Below are positions 14,783 to 23,623 of a stretch of DNA of 28,477 nt, in pieces. The DNA comes from UBA3064 sp016868095 (GTDB taxonomy: Bacteria; Pseudomonadota; Gammaproteobacteria; Burkholderiales; Burkholderiaceae_E). The position numbers were made by a program, and so were the translations under genes. Position 1 is the first letter of the stretch; every line of letters begins with the position of its first letter. The notes beneath the pieces are model-generated. The model did not search any database and was not told the origin of the DNA. It saw nothing but the letters and a program-made list of their open reading frames with translations. The stretch spans positions 1 through 28,477 of the forward strand of contig JBEDEM010000049.1 of assembly GCA_041175665.1 (NCBI GenBank), written 5' to 3'.

Positions 14783-16153
14783 ATGACTCAGCATGCCAAA
14801 GCCCCAAGCATCCCGTCTCCCGTCGAACACGGCAATGGCCTTGGAGCCATAAGCCTGGAACAGAGCAAGGCTCTGCGACCTGCGGAGCCCATACCCACCG
14901 AAGCCGCAAGCCTGCCAAGGCGAAAGTCGCTACAAAGCATCCTTCGTTGGGGCGCGAAGACCGTACGCATCGGAGGCGATGCTCCGGTGCTCGTACAATC
15001 GATGACAAATACCGACACCGCCGATGTCATTGCGACGGCGATACAGGTCAAGGAACTTGCCGGTGCAGGATCGGAGATCGTCAGGTTAACGGTTAACTCG
15101 ATCGAAGCAGCAAAGGCAGTACCTGCGATTCGTGAGCAACTTGATCGCATGGACATCGATGTGCCGCTTGTGGGCGACTTCCACTATAACGGTCACAAGC
15201 TGCTTCAAGATGTTCCGGAATGCGCTCAAGCGCTCTCGAAGTACCGTATCAATCCAGGAAACGTCGGACTTGGATCGAAGCGCGACAATCATTTCGCATC
15301 GCTCATCGAGACGGCGCTACGCTGGCAAAAGCCGGTGAGAATCGGTGTGAACTGGGGAAGCCTCGACCAGTCAGTACTAGCGCGATTGATGGATCAAAAT
15401 GCGAAGCGAAGCAATCCTTGGGGGGCTGCTGCGGTGATGCGAGAAGCGCTCGTTACTTCGGCGCTTGAGAGCACCGAGGCAGCGATTCGTTTGGGGATGG
15501 ATCCGGCGCAAATCTGTTTGTCGGCCAAGGTGTCAAGCGTTCAAGATCTCATAGTGGTTTACCGTTTGTTAGCGTCACGCTGTGAGCAATCACTTCATTT
15601 AGGCCTCACAGAGGCCGGCATGGGCAGCAAGGGCATTGTGGCTTCAAGCGCTGCGATGGCCGTTCTGCTGCAAGAGGGCATCGGCGATACCATTAGAGTG
15701 TCGCTCACGCCTGAACCCGGTGGTGATCGACGCAAAGAAGTGATTGTTGCCCAAGAGCTATTACAAACCATGGGCTTGCGGGCATTCACGCCGATGGTTG
15801 TCGCCTGTCCGGGCTGCGGCCGAACTACAAGTACTTTTTTTCAGGAACTTGCTAATGACATCCAAGGCTGGCTGCGAGCGCAGATGCCAACGTGGCGGGC
15901 CACATATCCAGGTGTTGAAAGCTTACAGATTGCGGTGATGGGTTGCGTGGTTAATGGTCCCGGCGAAAGCCGTCATGCGGATGTTGGCATATCATTACCA
16001 GGATCCGGCGAGGCGCCTGTAGCTCCAGTATTTGTCGATGGCGAACGTCGTCTCACCCTAAAGGGTGACCAGATCGCCCGGGATTTCCAAAACATCGTTG
16101 AAGATTATGTCAGGGCGAGGTTTGGAAAAATAGGTGAGTCAATCAAGGCTTAG
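14783..16153 (+). CDS. ispG: 4-hydroxy-3-methylbut-2-enyl-diphosphate synthase IspG
   Basis: Catalyses the penultimate step of the MEP isoprenoid pathway (MEcPP to HMBPP) with a [4Fe-4S] cluster. Seen: VQSMTNTDTADV, DFHYNGH, YRINPGNVG, RIGVNWGSLD, LGLTEAG, SLTPEPGGDR and the cluster ligands Cys342, Cys345 (CPGCGR) and Cys388 in GCVVNGPGE. At 456 residues it is longer than E. coli IspG (372), with about 45 extra N-terminal residues and an expanded C-terminal segment between the Cys pair and third Cys. ATG 14783 is used; GTG 14771 is in frame. I find no in-frame start nearer the conserved core, so the extension seems real. Confidence 0.96.
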   Translation: MTQHAKAPSIPSPVEHGNGLGAISLEQSKALRPAEPIPTEAASLPRRKSLQSILRWGAKTVRIGGDAPVLVQSMTNTDTADVIATAIQVKELAGAGSEIVRLTVNSIEAAKAVPAIREQLDRMDIDVPLVGDFHYNGHKLLQDVPECAQALSKYRINPGNVGLGSKRDNHFASLIETALRWQKPVRIGVNWGSLDQSVLARLMDQNAKRSNPWGAAAVMREALVTSALESTEAAIRLGMDPAQICLSAKVSSVQDLIVVYRLLASRCEQSLHLGLTEAGMGSKGIVASSAAMAVLLQEGIGDTIRVSLTPEPGGDRRKEVIVAQELLQTMGLRAFTPMVVACPGCGRTTSTFFQELANDIQGWLRAQMPTWRATYPGVESLQIAVMGCVVNGPGESRHADVGISLPGSGEAPVAPVFVDGERRLTLKGDQIARDFQNIVEDYVRARFGKIGESIKA

Positions 16154-16247
16154 GGCCTTGTGGGCTTGACGGCTAAGCAAGGGCGAGCAGTGCACATCAT
16201 GGCCTGCAAGTTCTGAGTCGATAAGTTGTAAAAAACAAAGATTAAAA

Positions 16248-17549
16248 GTGAATAAGATACATACAAAAGCTGCACCACTTCAGGGCCTGCGCGGCATGAA
16301 TGACGTGTTGCCAGCCCACCAAGGCCTTTGGCGTTACTTTGAAGAGACTGTGGCCTCAGTGGTTACCAGTTATGGCTATCGGCAGATCCGAACACCCATT
16401 CTTGAGCACACCGGTTTATTCTTGCGGGGGATTGGCGAAGTCACCGATATCGTTGAGAAGGAAATGTATTCCTTTACTGACGCATTAAATGGTGAGCAAC
16501 TCACACTGAGGCCTGAGTCTACCGCAGGCGTAGTCAGGGCTGTCATTGAACACCACCTACTTCGTGAAGGTCCCCAGCGATTGTGGTACCAGGGGCCGAT
16601 GTTTCGCCATGAGCGGCCGCAACGGGGGCGTTATCGCCAGTTCCATCAAGTAGGGCTCGAAGCGCTCGGTTTTGACGGTCCCGACATTGATGCGGAGTTG
16701 ATGTTACTTTGTGCTCGCCTGTGGGAGGAACTGGGGCTTCACAACCTTCACCTTGAAATCAATTCCTTAGGACAAAGTGAGGAGCGGACAGCCCATCGCC
16801 AAGCCTTGATCGAGTACTTGAGTGCTCATGAATCCTCGCTTGACGACGACGCCAGGCGCCGCCTCCATAGCAACCCCTTGCGGATTCTCGATAGCAAAAA
16901 CCCGGCTATGCAATCACTGATCGAAGACGCCCCAAGGCTTGATCACTTTCTCGGGGATGCTTCGCGGGCACACTTTGAAGGCTTACAAGCAATGCTTCGC
17001 CGCCGTGGACTGGCCTACACCATTAATCCACGGCTCGTCCGTGGGCTCGACTACTACAACCTCAGCGTCTTCGAATGGGTGTCTACGAGCACCGATAAAG
17101 CGCCGCTTACGGTATGCGGCGGTGGCCGCTACGATGGACTGATCGAGACGCTTGGTGGTAAGTCTGCTCCAGGATGCGGCTTTGCCATTGGCGTTGAGCG
17201 AATTCTTGATTTGCTACAGGCTGTTTTGCCAGAACAAAAGACCGTCTGTGATGTCTATGTGGTTCACCAAGCGCCGCAGTCGCATCTAGCAGCGATAGAT
17301 TTAGCCGAACAGCTTCGCGACCATGGGCTCGATGTCTTGCTCCACTGCGGAGGCGGCAGCTTCAAGTCCCAATTTCGACGTGCCGACGCCTCGGGCGCCG
17401 CCTATGCGGTTGTGCTGGGAGAAGATGAGATCGCTCAAGGTCAAGCGACCATCAAGGATTTGCGTCAAGCGTCGGCTAGCCAGGCGCAGGTGCCGATGGT
17501 CGAAGCGGCCCATTACATTTTGGAACATGGCTTTGGAGTAAAGCACTAA
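16248..17549 (+). CDS. hisS: Histidyl-tRNA synthetase
   Basis: A class II aminoacyl-tRNA synthetase that charges tRNA-His. The 433-residue protein has the full architecture: LQGLRGMNDVLP near the N-terminus, TLRPESTAGVVRAVIEH, motif 2 (RLWYQGPMFRHERPQRGRYRQ, from about 111), the histidine loop GLDYYNLSVFEW (about 265), CGGGRYDGL, motif 3 (GFAIGVERILDLL, about 310), and a C-terminal anticodon-binding domain. The start is GTG 16248; no ATG is suitable and no ribosome-binding site is evident in the A-rich leader. Its TAA overlaps the yfgM ATG by one base (TAATG). Confidence 0.97.
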   Translation: MNKIHTKAAPLQGLRGMNDVLPAHQGLWRYFEETVASVVTSYGYRQIRTPILEHTGLFLRGIGEVTDIVEKEMYSFTDALNGEQLTLRPESTAGVVRAVIEHHLLREGPQRLWYQGPMFRHERPQRGRYRQFHQVGLEALGFDGPDIDAELMLLCARLWEELGLHNLHLEINSLGQSEERTAHRQALIEYLSAHESSLDDDARRRLHSNPLRILDSKNPAMQSLIEDAPRLDHFLGDASRAHFEGLQAMLRRRGLAYTINPRLVRGLDYYNLSVFEWVSTSTDKAPLTVCGGGRYDGLIETLGGKSAPGCGFAIGVERILDLLQAVLPEQKTVCDVYVVHQAPQSHLAAIDLAEQLRDHGLDVLLHCGGGSFKSQFRRADASGAAYAVVLGEDEIAQGQATIKDLRQASASQAQVPMVEAAHYILEHGFGVKH

Positions 17550-18208
17550 TGGCTGAGCATCATTTTGAGCAAGAGGAAGTCGATCGCCTCAAAGACTGGT
17601 GGCGACGCCATGGTAATTTGCTGAGCATCGTTTTTGCCTTGGGCATGATCTCAATAGCGGCTTGGCGGGGCTGGGGCTGGTACGAAGACAAGCAATCGCG
17701 CGAAGCAGCCGAAATTTACGATCGGGTGGTGATTGCTTCAAGCAAGGCTGATTTGCCAACGCTTAAGCAAGAGTCCGGCACGCTTTTTGAGAAATACCCT
17801 AAAACTGCCTATGCACCCCTTGCGGCGTTGTTAAGCGCGAGACAACATGTTCAGGCTGCCGACTTCAAAACCGCTGCCACCCTATTGCAATGGACTATTG
17901 ATCAATCGAAAGATGAAGGGCTGGTGGCGATTGCGCGCTTACGGCTCGCTTCTGTCATGCTCGAAGACGGCCGCGCAAGCGATGCATTAAGCGTGCTCGA
18001 TGCGATGAAGTCAGACAAAGCAAACGCGAGCTTTGACCTTTCGCGGCTTGATCGCCGCGGCGATGTTCTGATGGCCTTGGGCAGGAAAGACGATGCCCTA
18101 AAGGTCTGGGATGAAGCACTTGAGAAAAGTGCTGAAGAACCGAGTTGGAAGCAACTGCTCCAAATTAAGCGCGACCACGCAGTCTCTGCCCCTGGCAAGT
18201 CATCATGA
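17549..18208 (+). CDS. yfgM: YfgM family protein (ancillary SecYEG translocon subunit, TPR_21)
   Basis: An inner-membrane protein of 219 residues with one N-terminal transmembrane helix (about residues 23-44) and a periplasmic TPR-like region (AALLSARQHVQAADFKTAATLLQW; LVAIARLRLASVMLEDGRASDALSVLD; RRGDVLMALGRKDDALKVWDEAL). In E. coli YfgM binds SecYEG and PpiD and helps outer-membrane protein biogenesis. Here, as in many proteobacteria, it lies between hisS and bamB, with 1-base and 4-base overlaps, so it is probably translated together with BamB. Confidence 0.93.
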   Translation: MAEHHFEQEEVDRLKDWWRRHGNLLSIVFALGMISIAAWRGWGWYEDKQSREAAEIYDRVVIASSKADLPTLKQESGTLFEKYPKTAYAPLAALLSARQHVQAADFKTAATLLQWTIDQSKDEGLVAIARLRLASVMLEDGRASDALSVLDAMKSDKANASFDLSRLDRRGDVLMALGRKDDALKVWDEALEKSAEEPSWKQLLQIKRDHAVSAPGKSS

Positions 18209-19383
18209 TTACCAAGCCAAGACGTCGTATCGTTCAATCCCTCGGTTTATCCATCGTTGTTGGCGGATCGCTGAGCGCATGTTCGGCAATCGACACTGTT
18301 TCATCGTGGATGCCCTGGTCATCGTCAAAGCCTAAATTGCCTGCTTTACCCGAACTCGCCGGGAAGAATTTGCTCGAATCGGTTTGGCGCGCCAAAGTCG
18401 ATGATGTTGGCCAAGGTTTTGCGCCCACGCGCATTGAGGACAAGCTCGTTGTCGCAACAAAGAGTGGCCTCATCAACGCATTCGACTTAAAAACTGGTGA
18501 GAGGCGATTCGAACACCGCCATCGTCGCGGCTTTAGCAGCGGTGTTTCGAGTTTCGATGGCTATCTCTTTGTTGCGAGCAACGACGGTTATCTGCTCGCA
18601 CTCGATCAGCAGGGTAAGGCGCGATGGTCCACTTATTTGGGGGCAGAAGCGGTCTCAGTTCCTTCCGCGGGTGCAGGTATTGTTGTTGTACGTACAAGCG
18701 ACAACCGAGTACAAGCACTCGACCTCGAGCGCGGGCAGGTTCGCTGGAGCATAGCAAGGCAAAGTCCACCACTTGTGCTTCGTTCGACGAACTCAGCAGT
18801 TATTCAAGGCGATTGGGTGTTCATTGGCTTACCTGGTGGACGGATGATGGCCGTCAATGCAGCTAACGGCCAGCCTCTTTGGGAGGCAAGCGTGTCGACC
18901 CCAAAGGGCACGACGGAGATTGAGAGGTTGTCAGATGTTTTGGGGCAGCCGATTGTCGACAACAATGAAGTCTTGGCAGCGAGCTTTCAGGGGAAGCTTT
19001 CGAGCTTTGATCGGCAAAGTGGACAGCTTCGTTGGTCACGCGACTTCACCACCGTAGGTGGCATTGCTGCTGATAAAGCTCAAGTCATCGCCATTGATGA
19101 CCGTGGACATGTTCAGTCCTTCAGCCGAAGTGGTGCGCCTCAGTGGAAACAAGAGGGCTTGCGTGGGCGGCGCCTGTCTGCTCCTGAGCTTGCTCAGCGC
19201 ATGGCGCTCGTTGCCGACGAAGACGGGCTCTTACACGCGCTCAGCCGCGATCAAGGGCAACTTCTTGGTCGGCTGAGTGTGGCATCGAAGCCGCTAGCTT
19301 GCGCGCCAATTTCTGAGCAGGATATGGGATGGACCATTGCCAGTGATGGCTCCTTGACCGCCTTTCGGATGCTTCATGCTTGA
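18205..19383 (+). CDS. bamB: Outer membrane protein assembly factor BamB
   Basis: A lipoprotein subunit of the BAM complex that supports folding of outer-membrane beta-barrels. A 392-residue protein with signal peptide and lipobox LSAC (Cys26, Ser at +2, outer-membrane type). The mature part is a PQQ-like beta-propeller with repeated blades: LINAFDLKTGERRF, GYLLALDQQGKARWS, RVQALDLERGQVRWS, GRMMAVNAANGQPLWEAS, KLSSFDRQSGQLRWS and GLLHALSRDQGQLLG. It overlaps yfgM by 4 bases (ATGA) and der by 8 bases. Confidence 0.96.
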   Translation: MITKPRRRIVQSLGLSIVVGGSLSACSAIDTVSSWMPWSSSKPKLPALPELAGKNLLESVWRAKVDDVGQGFAPTRIEDKLVVATKSGLINAFDLKTGERRFEHRHRRGFSSGVSSFDGYLFVASNDGYLLALDQQGKARWSTYLGAEAVSVPSAGAGIVVVRTSDNRVQALDLERGQVRWSIARQSPPLVLRSTNSAVIQGDWVFIGLPGGRMMAVNAANGQPLWEASVSTPKGTTEIERLSDVLGQPIVDNNEVLAASFQGKLSSFDRQSGQLRWSRDFTTVGGIAADKAQVIAIDDRGHVQSFSRSGAPQWKQEGLRGRRLSAPELAQRMALVADEDGLLHALSRDQGQLLGRLSVASKPLACAPISEQDMGWTIASDGSLTAFRMLHA

Positions 19384-20794
19384 TGCTTTGCAACGATGGC
19401 CAGTCCTTGCGATTGTCGGACGTCCAAACGTCGGTAAATCAACCCTCTTTAATCGACTGACGCGCTCTCGCGATGCGCTTGTTGCCGATCTCCCGGGTCT
19501 AACGAGAGACAGACAATACGGAAGAGGGCGCTTGGGTTCTGAACACTACATCGTTATTGATACTGGTGGTTTTGAGCCTGTTGCTAAAGATGGCATCGCT
19601 GCGGAGATGGCACGTCAGGCGAGGCTCGCGGTTGTAGAAGCTGATGTCGTGCTCTTTATCGTCGATGGACGCCAGGGCTTGGCCCCTCGGGATCTGGAGA
19701 TTGCTAGCGAGCTGCGAAAGACGGCAAGCAAGCTCATTCTCGCGGTAAATAAGTGCGAGGGTATGCGACCAGATCATGTACTTGCCGACTTTCAAGAGCT
19801 GGGTTTTCCTCGCATGTTTGCGCTGTCAGCTGCGCATGGCGATGGTGTGCGGTCGCTCTTAGACAGCATGTTTGAAGAAGAGCTCGTAGCGTTTTCTAAA
19901 GAGCACAGCGCGCTTGTTGAAAGCGCCGAAGTCTTAGATGACCAGTCTCTGGAGCAAGGCAGCCAAGGCAGTGTTAATGCCAAAGTTCAGGCGATGCGAG
20001 TGGCGATTGTTGGTCGCCCGAATGCGGGTAAGTCAACCTTGATCAATGCATTACTCGGTGAAGAACGTGTGATCGCTTTTGACCAGCCTGGGACCACACG
20101 CGATGCTTTATCGATCGATTTCAAGCACCACGGTCGGGACTACACCTTGGTCGACACGGCAGGTTTGCGAAAGCGAGGAAAGGTCCACGAAGTGATTGAG
20201 AAGTTTTCAGTCGTTAAAACGCTGCAAGCCATAGAACAAAGCCATGTCTGTGTGCTGATGCTCGATGCCGGCGAAGGGGTAGGGCATCTTGATGCAGGTA
20301 TTGCCAACTACGTACTCGATGCCGGCCGCGCGGTTGTTGTCGCGGTCAATAAGTGGGACTCACTCGATGCGGGCGCCAAGCAAAACTTTAAGCGAAACTT
20401 ATTGCAATCGCTTCAGTTTCTACAATTTGCGGAGCTCTGCTTCATTTCTGCAAAGCATGGACGAGGCCTGGCCAGTTTGATGCGCGCAGTCGATCAAGCA
20501 TTCGGCGCAGCGATGGCAAAGTTACCAACGCCCAAATTGACTCGGGCCCTACGAGAAGCCGTCGAAAGGCAACAACCGCCGCGCAAAGGGCCGTTTCGAC
20601 CCAAGCTGCGTTATGCCCATCAGGGTGGTCAAAATCCGCCTGTCGTCGTTATCCATGGCAATTCACTCGATCGGATTCCCGATACGTATCAACGTTATCT
20701 TGAATCATGGTTCAGAGATGTCTTTAAGCTTCAGGGCACACCCTTGAGGATTGAGTGGCGATCCTCAACAAACCCCTACGCTAAAGAGGATTGA
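19376..20794 (+). CDS. der: Ribosome biogenesis GTPase Der (EngA)
   Basis: A double-GTPase needed for 50S subunit maturation. G domain 1: GRPNVGKS at residues 15-22, DLPGLTRDR, DTGGF and NKCE. G domain 2: GRPNAGKS at 213-220, DQPGTTRD, DTAGLRKRGK and NKWD. The C-terminal KH-like domain includes PPRKGPFRPKLRYAHQGGQ and HGNSLDRIPDTYQRYLE. The length of 472 residues is typical. It ends the hisS-yfgM-bamB-der overlap chain; hfq starts 95 bases later. Confidence 0.97.
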   Translation: MLDALQRWPVLAIVGRPNVGKSTLFNRLTRSRDALVADLPGLTRDRQYGRGRLGSEHYIVIDTGGFEPVAKDGIAAEMARQARLAVVEADVVLFIVDGRQGLAPRDLEIASELRKTASKLILAVNKCEGMRPDHVLADFQELGFPRMFALSAAHGDGVRSLLDSMFEEELVAFSKEHSALVESAEVLDDQSLEQGSQGSVNAKVQAMRVAIVGRPNAGKSTLINALLGEERVIAFDQPGTTRDALSIDFKHHGRDYTLVDTAGLRKRGKVHEVIEKFSVVKTLQAIEQSHVCVLMLDAGEGVGHLDAGIANYVLDAGRAVVVAVNKWDSLDAGAKQNFKRNLLQSLQFLQFAELCFISAKHGRGLASLMRAVDQAFGAAMAKLPTPKLTRALREAVERQQPPRKGPFRPKLRYAHQGGQNPPVVVIHGNSLDRIPDTYQRYLESWFRDVFKLQGTPLRIEWRSSTNPYAKED

Positions 20795-20797
20795 GAC

Positions 20798-20825
20798 TTG
20801 CGACTTCGGTGGAAGTAGGCAAAAT
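20798..20825 (+). promoter_or_regulatory. Possible hfq promoter
   Basis: TTGCGA (20798-20803) and CAAAAT (20820-20825), 16 bases apart, sit just after the der stop and would give a short hfq leader. The match is weak (4 of 6 at each box) and read-through from der is as likely. Confidence 0.25.
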
Positions 20826-20889
20826 TGAAGACACAGGGATAAGACAAGACTCCCGCGACAAGAAAACAAGATCTAACGGAGCTACGACA

Positions 20890-21126
20890 ATGAGCAACAA
20901 AGGCCAGCTTTTACAAGACCCATTTCTCAACATGCTGCGCAAAGAGCATGTGCCTGTATCGATTTATCTCGTCAACGGTATCAAGCTACAAGGCCATATT
21001 GAGTCCTTCGACCAGTACGTGGTTTTGCTGCGCAACACAGTCACCCAAATGGTCTACAAACACGCCATTTCCACGGTTGTGCCTTCGCGTGCGGTCAACT
21101 TCTCCTCTGATACTGACGCAGGGTGA
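20890..21126 (+). CDS. hfq: RNA chaperone Hfq
   Basis: A 78-residue hexameric Sm-like protein that pairs small RNAs with mRNAs. Seen: QLLQDPFLNMLRKEHVPVSIYLVNGIKL (Sm1) and the Sm2 YKHAISTVVPSR. The C-terminal tail is short, ending VNFSSDTDAG. The frame is open upstream to 20791, but ATG 20890 gives the canonical MSNKGQLLQDPF and has CGGAG (20877-20881) 8 bases before it. Its stop overlaps the hflX GTG as GTGA. Confidence 0.98.
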   Translation: MSNKGQLLQDPFLNMLRKEHVPVSIYLVNGIKLQGHIESFDQYVVLLRNTVTQMVYKHAISTVVPSRAVNFSSDTDAG

Positions 21127-22274
21127 CCTTCAACTCCCGAAGCCTGCTGATCGGCGTTGATTCCCAAAAGCGCTCCGCCGCAGATCTGGACGAGCTGCAT
21201 GCACTCGCCCTGTCGGCTGGTCTTGAGCCTGCTGCAAGGCTACGGTGTCGCCGCGATCGACCAGATCCCGCACTCTTTATCGGAAGCGGTAAAGCCGACG
21301 AGATAGCATCGATCATTGCCAGTGAATCGATCACGGAGGTGGTCTTTGACCAAGCCCTTTCTGCGGTCCATCAGCGTAATCTCAACAGATTCTGGCAGGT
21401 TCCTGTGCTCGACCGAACCGAGCTCATTCTTGAGATTTTCGCGAGGCGCGCCCAGAGTCAAGAAGGACAAGCCCAGGTAGAGCTCGCAAGGCTTCAGCAC
21501 CAGTCCACGCGGCTCGTGCGTATGTGGTCGCACCTTGAGCGGCAACGAGGAGGCATCGGCGTGCGCGGAGGGCCTGGTGAGCGCCAGATTGAACTTGACC
21601 GTCGAATGATCGAGGTCAAAATCCGGCGTTTACGCGAGCGCCTTGCCTTGATGGCCAAACAAAGGCAAACAAGGCGAAAGGCAAGAAGCCGACAAGGCGC
21701 TTTTAAGATCTCGCTGGTCGGCTATACCAATGCCGGAAAGTCGACGCTTTTCAATGCTTTAGCTGGTTCCAATGCGCCAGCCTATGCCGCTGATAAGCTC
21801 TTTGCGACGCTCGATACATTGACAAGACGCATTCATCTCGGTGAAGGTCTTGATGGTGTGTTGTCCGATACCGTTGGGTTCGTACGCGATTTGCCACACA
21901 GCCTGGTCGATGCCTTTCATGCAACGCTTGAGGAAACCGCCCAGGCTGACCTTTTGTTGCATGTGATCGATGGCTCAAGCCCCGAGCGTGATCGCCAAAG
22001 CGAAGAGGTAAGCAAGGTTTTGAGCGAGATCGGCGCTGGTGATTTGGCTTGTATTGACATCGTCAACAAGTGCGATCTGCTTGACCTGAGTCCCGGTGTG
22101 CAAAAGGATCCCTATGGTAGGATCCAAAGGATATATATCAGCGCGCAGGAGCGATCGGGTATCGAGCTGGTGAGAGAGGCGATCATGCACCGCCTTCGAA
22201 TGCATGGACTTGAAACGTCTTCCGAAGACCAATCCTCATCGCATTGGTCTTTTAATGCTTTATCTACCAATTAG
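21123..22274 (+). CDS. hflX: GTPase HflX (ribosome rescue/recycling)
   Basis: A ribosome-associated GTPase that splits stalled or stressed ribosomes. The 383-residue protein has an N-terminal HflX domain (IGSGKADEIA, VVFDQALSAVHQRNL, RTELILEIFARRAQSQEG), a Gly-rich linker helix region (GGIGVRGGPGERQIELDRR) and a G domain with GYTNAGKS (200-207), FATLDTLTRR, DTVGFVRDLPH and NKCDL. The start is GTG 21123, 4 bases inside the hfq end, so translation is probably coupled. The C-terminus is short and Ser-rich. Confidence 0.97.
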   Translation: MTFNSRSLLIGVDSQKRSAADLDELHALALSAGLEPAARLRCRRDRPDPALFIGSGKADEIASIIASESITEVVFDQALSAVHQRNLNRFWQVPVLDRTELILEIFARRAQSQEGQAQVELARLQHQSTRLVRMWSHLERQRGGIGVRGGPGERQIELDRRMIEVKIRRLRERLALMAKQRQTRRKARSRQGAFKISLVGYTNAGKSTLFNALAGSNAPAYAADKLFATLDTLTRRIHLGEGLDGVLSDTVGFVRDLPHSLVDAFHATLEETAQADLLLHVIDGSSPERDRQSEEVSKVLSEIGAGDLACIDIVNKCDLLDLSPGVQKDPYGRIQRIYISAQERSGIELVREAIMHRLRMHGLETSSEDQSSSHWSFNALSTN

Positions 22275-22285
22275 GTTTAATCCAG

Positions 22286-23623
22286 ATGAGGGCTTTCTTG
22301 CGACGCGTTTTTTCGCTAAACGACCCCGGATGGGGACGAAACAGCTCCCAAGGATCGGGGCAAGGCTCCAACCAACCCCAAAACGACAGGGACGATGGGG
22401 GACGGGATGAACGGCGGTCACGCCGTCCAGACTCGCCTCCCGATCTTGATGAGTTGTGGCGTGACTTTAACCGCAAGCTTAATCAGGTGTTCAGGGGCGG
22501 ACGCGGCCAAGGGCCGCGCGGACCTTCTTCCTCCGGACCGAGCATGCCTACGCCATCGTTTGGAAAGGGAGGCCTTGGCGCGCTTGCTGCGGTATTGCTT
22601 GCGCTTTGGTTGGGGAGTGGTATTTACATCCTCCCTGAAGGTCATGTTGCCGCCATTTTGCAATTTGGGGAGTTTCGGCAACTCAATGAGAGCCCAGGAC
22701 TTTCTTGGCGGATGCCTTATCCAGTACAGCAAGCCGAACTCGTTAACACCCAACAACTGAGGCAAGCCGAGGTTGGTTATCGAGGAAACGTCAAAAACAA
22801 GGTGCTTAAAGAAGCTTTGATGCTTTCCCAAGATCAAAGCATCGTTGACTTGCAAATTGCAGTTCAATATCGGATCAGCGATGCACGTTCTTATTTGTTT
22901 AACAACCAGTTAAGCGGTGGGCCCGATAACTTGATTCGACAAGCCGCTGAAACAGCCACACGCGAAGTTGTTGGGACTAAGACGATTGACCAGGTGCTTT
23001 ATGAGGAAAAAGAAGCAGTCGCCAAGGCAGCACGCCAGCAAACACAAAATATTCTTAATCGTTATAAAGTTGGCATAACCATTGTCGATCTGAATGTTCA
23101 GCAAGCTCAACCGCCCGAGCAGGTTCAAGCTGCCTTTGAAGATGCTAACAAAGCTGCTCAAGACCGTGAACGCTTGATCAACGAAGGCATGGCCTACGCA
23201 AACGATGTCATCCCCAAGGCGCGAGGTGCGGCTGCACGCCTGATGCAGGAAGCTGAAGGCTACCGCCAATCGACCATCGCGACCGCAGAAGGTGATGCGA
23301 GCCGATTCAAGCAAGTCTTAGTCGAGTATTCAAAGGCGCCACAAGTTACCCGTGACCGTATGTACCTTGAGGTGATGCAGCAGGTCTTTGCCAATAACGC
23401 CAAGGTCTTTGTGGACAGTAAAGCAGGCGGTAATTTGCTTTACCTACCTCTCGATAAGCTGATCCAGCAATCAGGCACTGATTCGTCCGCGGGCGCGGCT
23501 AATAAGACCACCAATGGCGAGTTGTCGTCACAAAGCCCCGCACCGACAGTCCCTCGTGTTGGAAGCGAAGAAAGTAGAGGTCGAGGGTCAGCACGTATGA
23601 GAGAGCGGGAGTCTGGGCGATGA
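22286..23623 (+). CDS. hflK: FtsH protease modulator HflK (SPFH/band 7)
   Basis: The membrane-bound SPFH protein that with HflC forms a cage around FtsH. A 445-residue protein: Gly/Arg/Asp-rich cytoplasmic N-terminus (NDPGWG, then about 1-94), one transmembrane helix at about 95-115 (GALAAVLLALWLGSGIYIL), then SPFH (PEGHVAAILQFGEF, PGLSWRMPYPV, VQYRISDARSYLF, TIDQVLYEEKE) and a coiled-coil-like Ala/Glu/Arg-rich region (about 265-350). The C-terminal 60 residues are low complexity. It begins 11 bases after hflX and overlaps hflC by ATGA. Confidence 0.97.
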   Translation: MRAFLRRVFSLNDPGWGRNSSQGSGQGSNQPQNDRDDGGRDERRSRRPDSPPDLDELWRDFNRKLNQVFRGGRGQGPRGPSSSGPSMPTPSFGKGGLGALAAVLLALWLGSGIYILPEGHVAAILQFGEFRQLNESPGLSWRMPYPVQQAELVNTQQLRQAEVGYRGNVKNKVLKEALMLSQDQSIVDLQIAVQYRISDARSYLFNNQLSGGPDNLIRQAAETATREVVGTKTIDQVLYEEKEAVAKAARQQTQNILNRYKVGITIVDLNVQQAQPPEQVQAAFEDANKAAQDRERLINEGMAYANDVIPKARGAAARLMQEAEGYRQSTIATAEGDASRFKQVLVEYSKAPQVTRDRMYLEVMQQVFANNAKVFVDSKAGGNLLYLPLDKLIQQSGTDSSAGAANKTTNGELSSQSPAPTVPRVGSEESRGRGSARMRERESGR

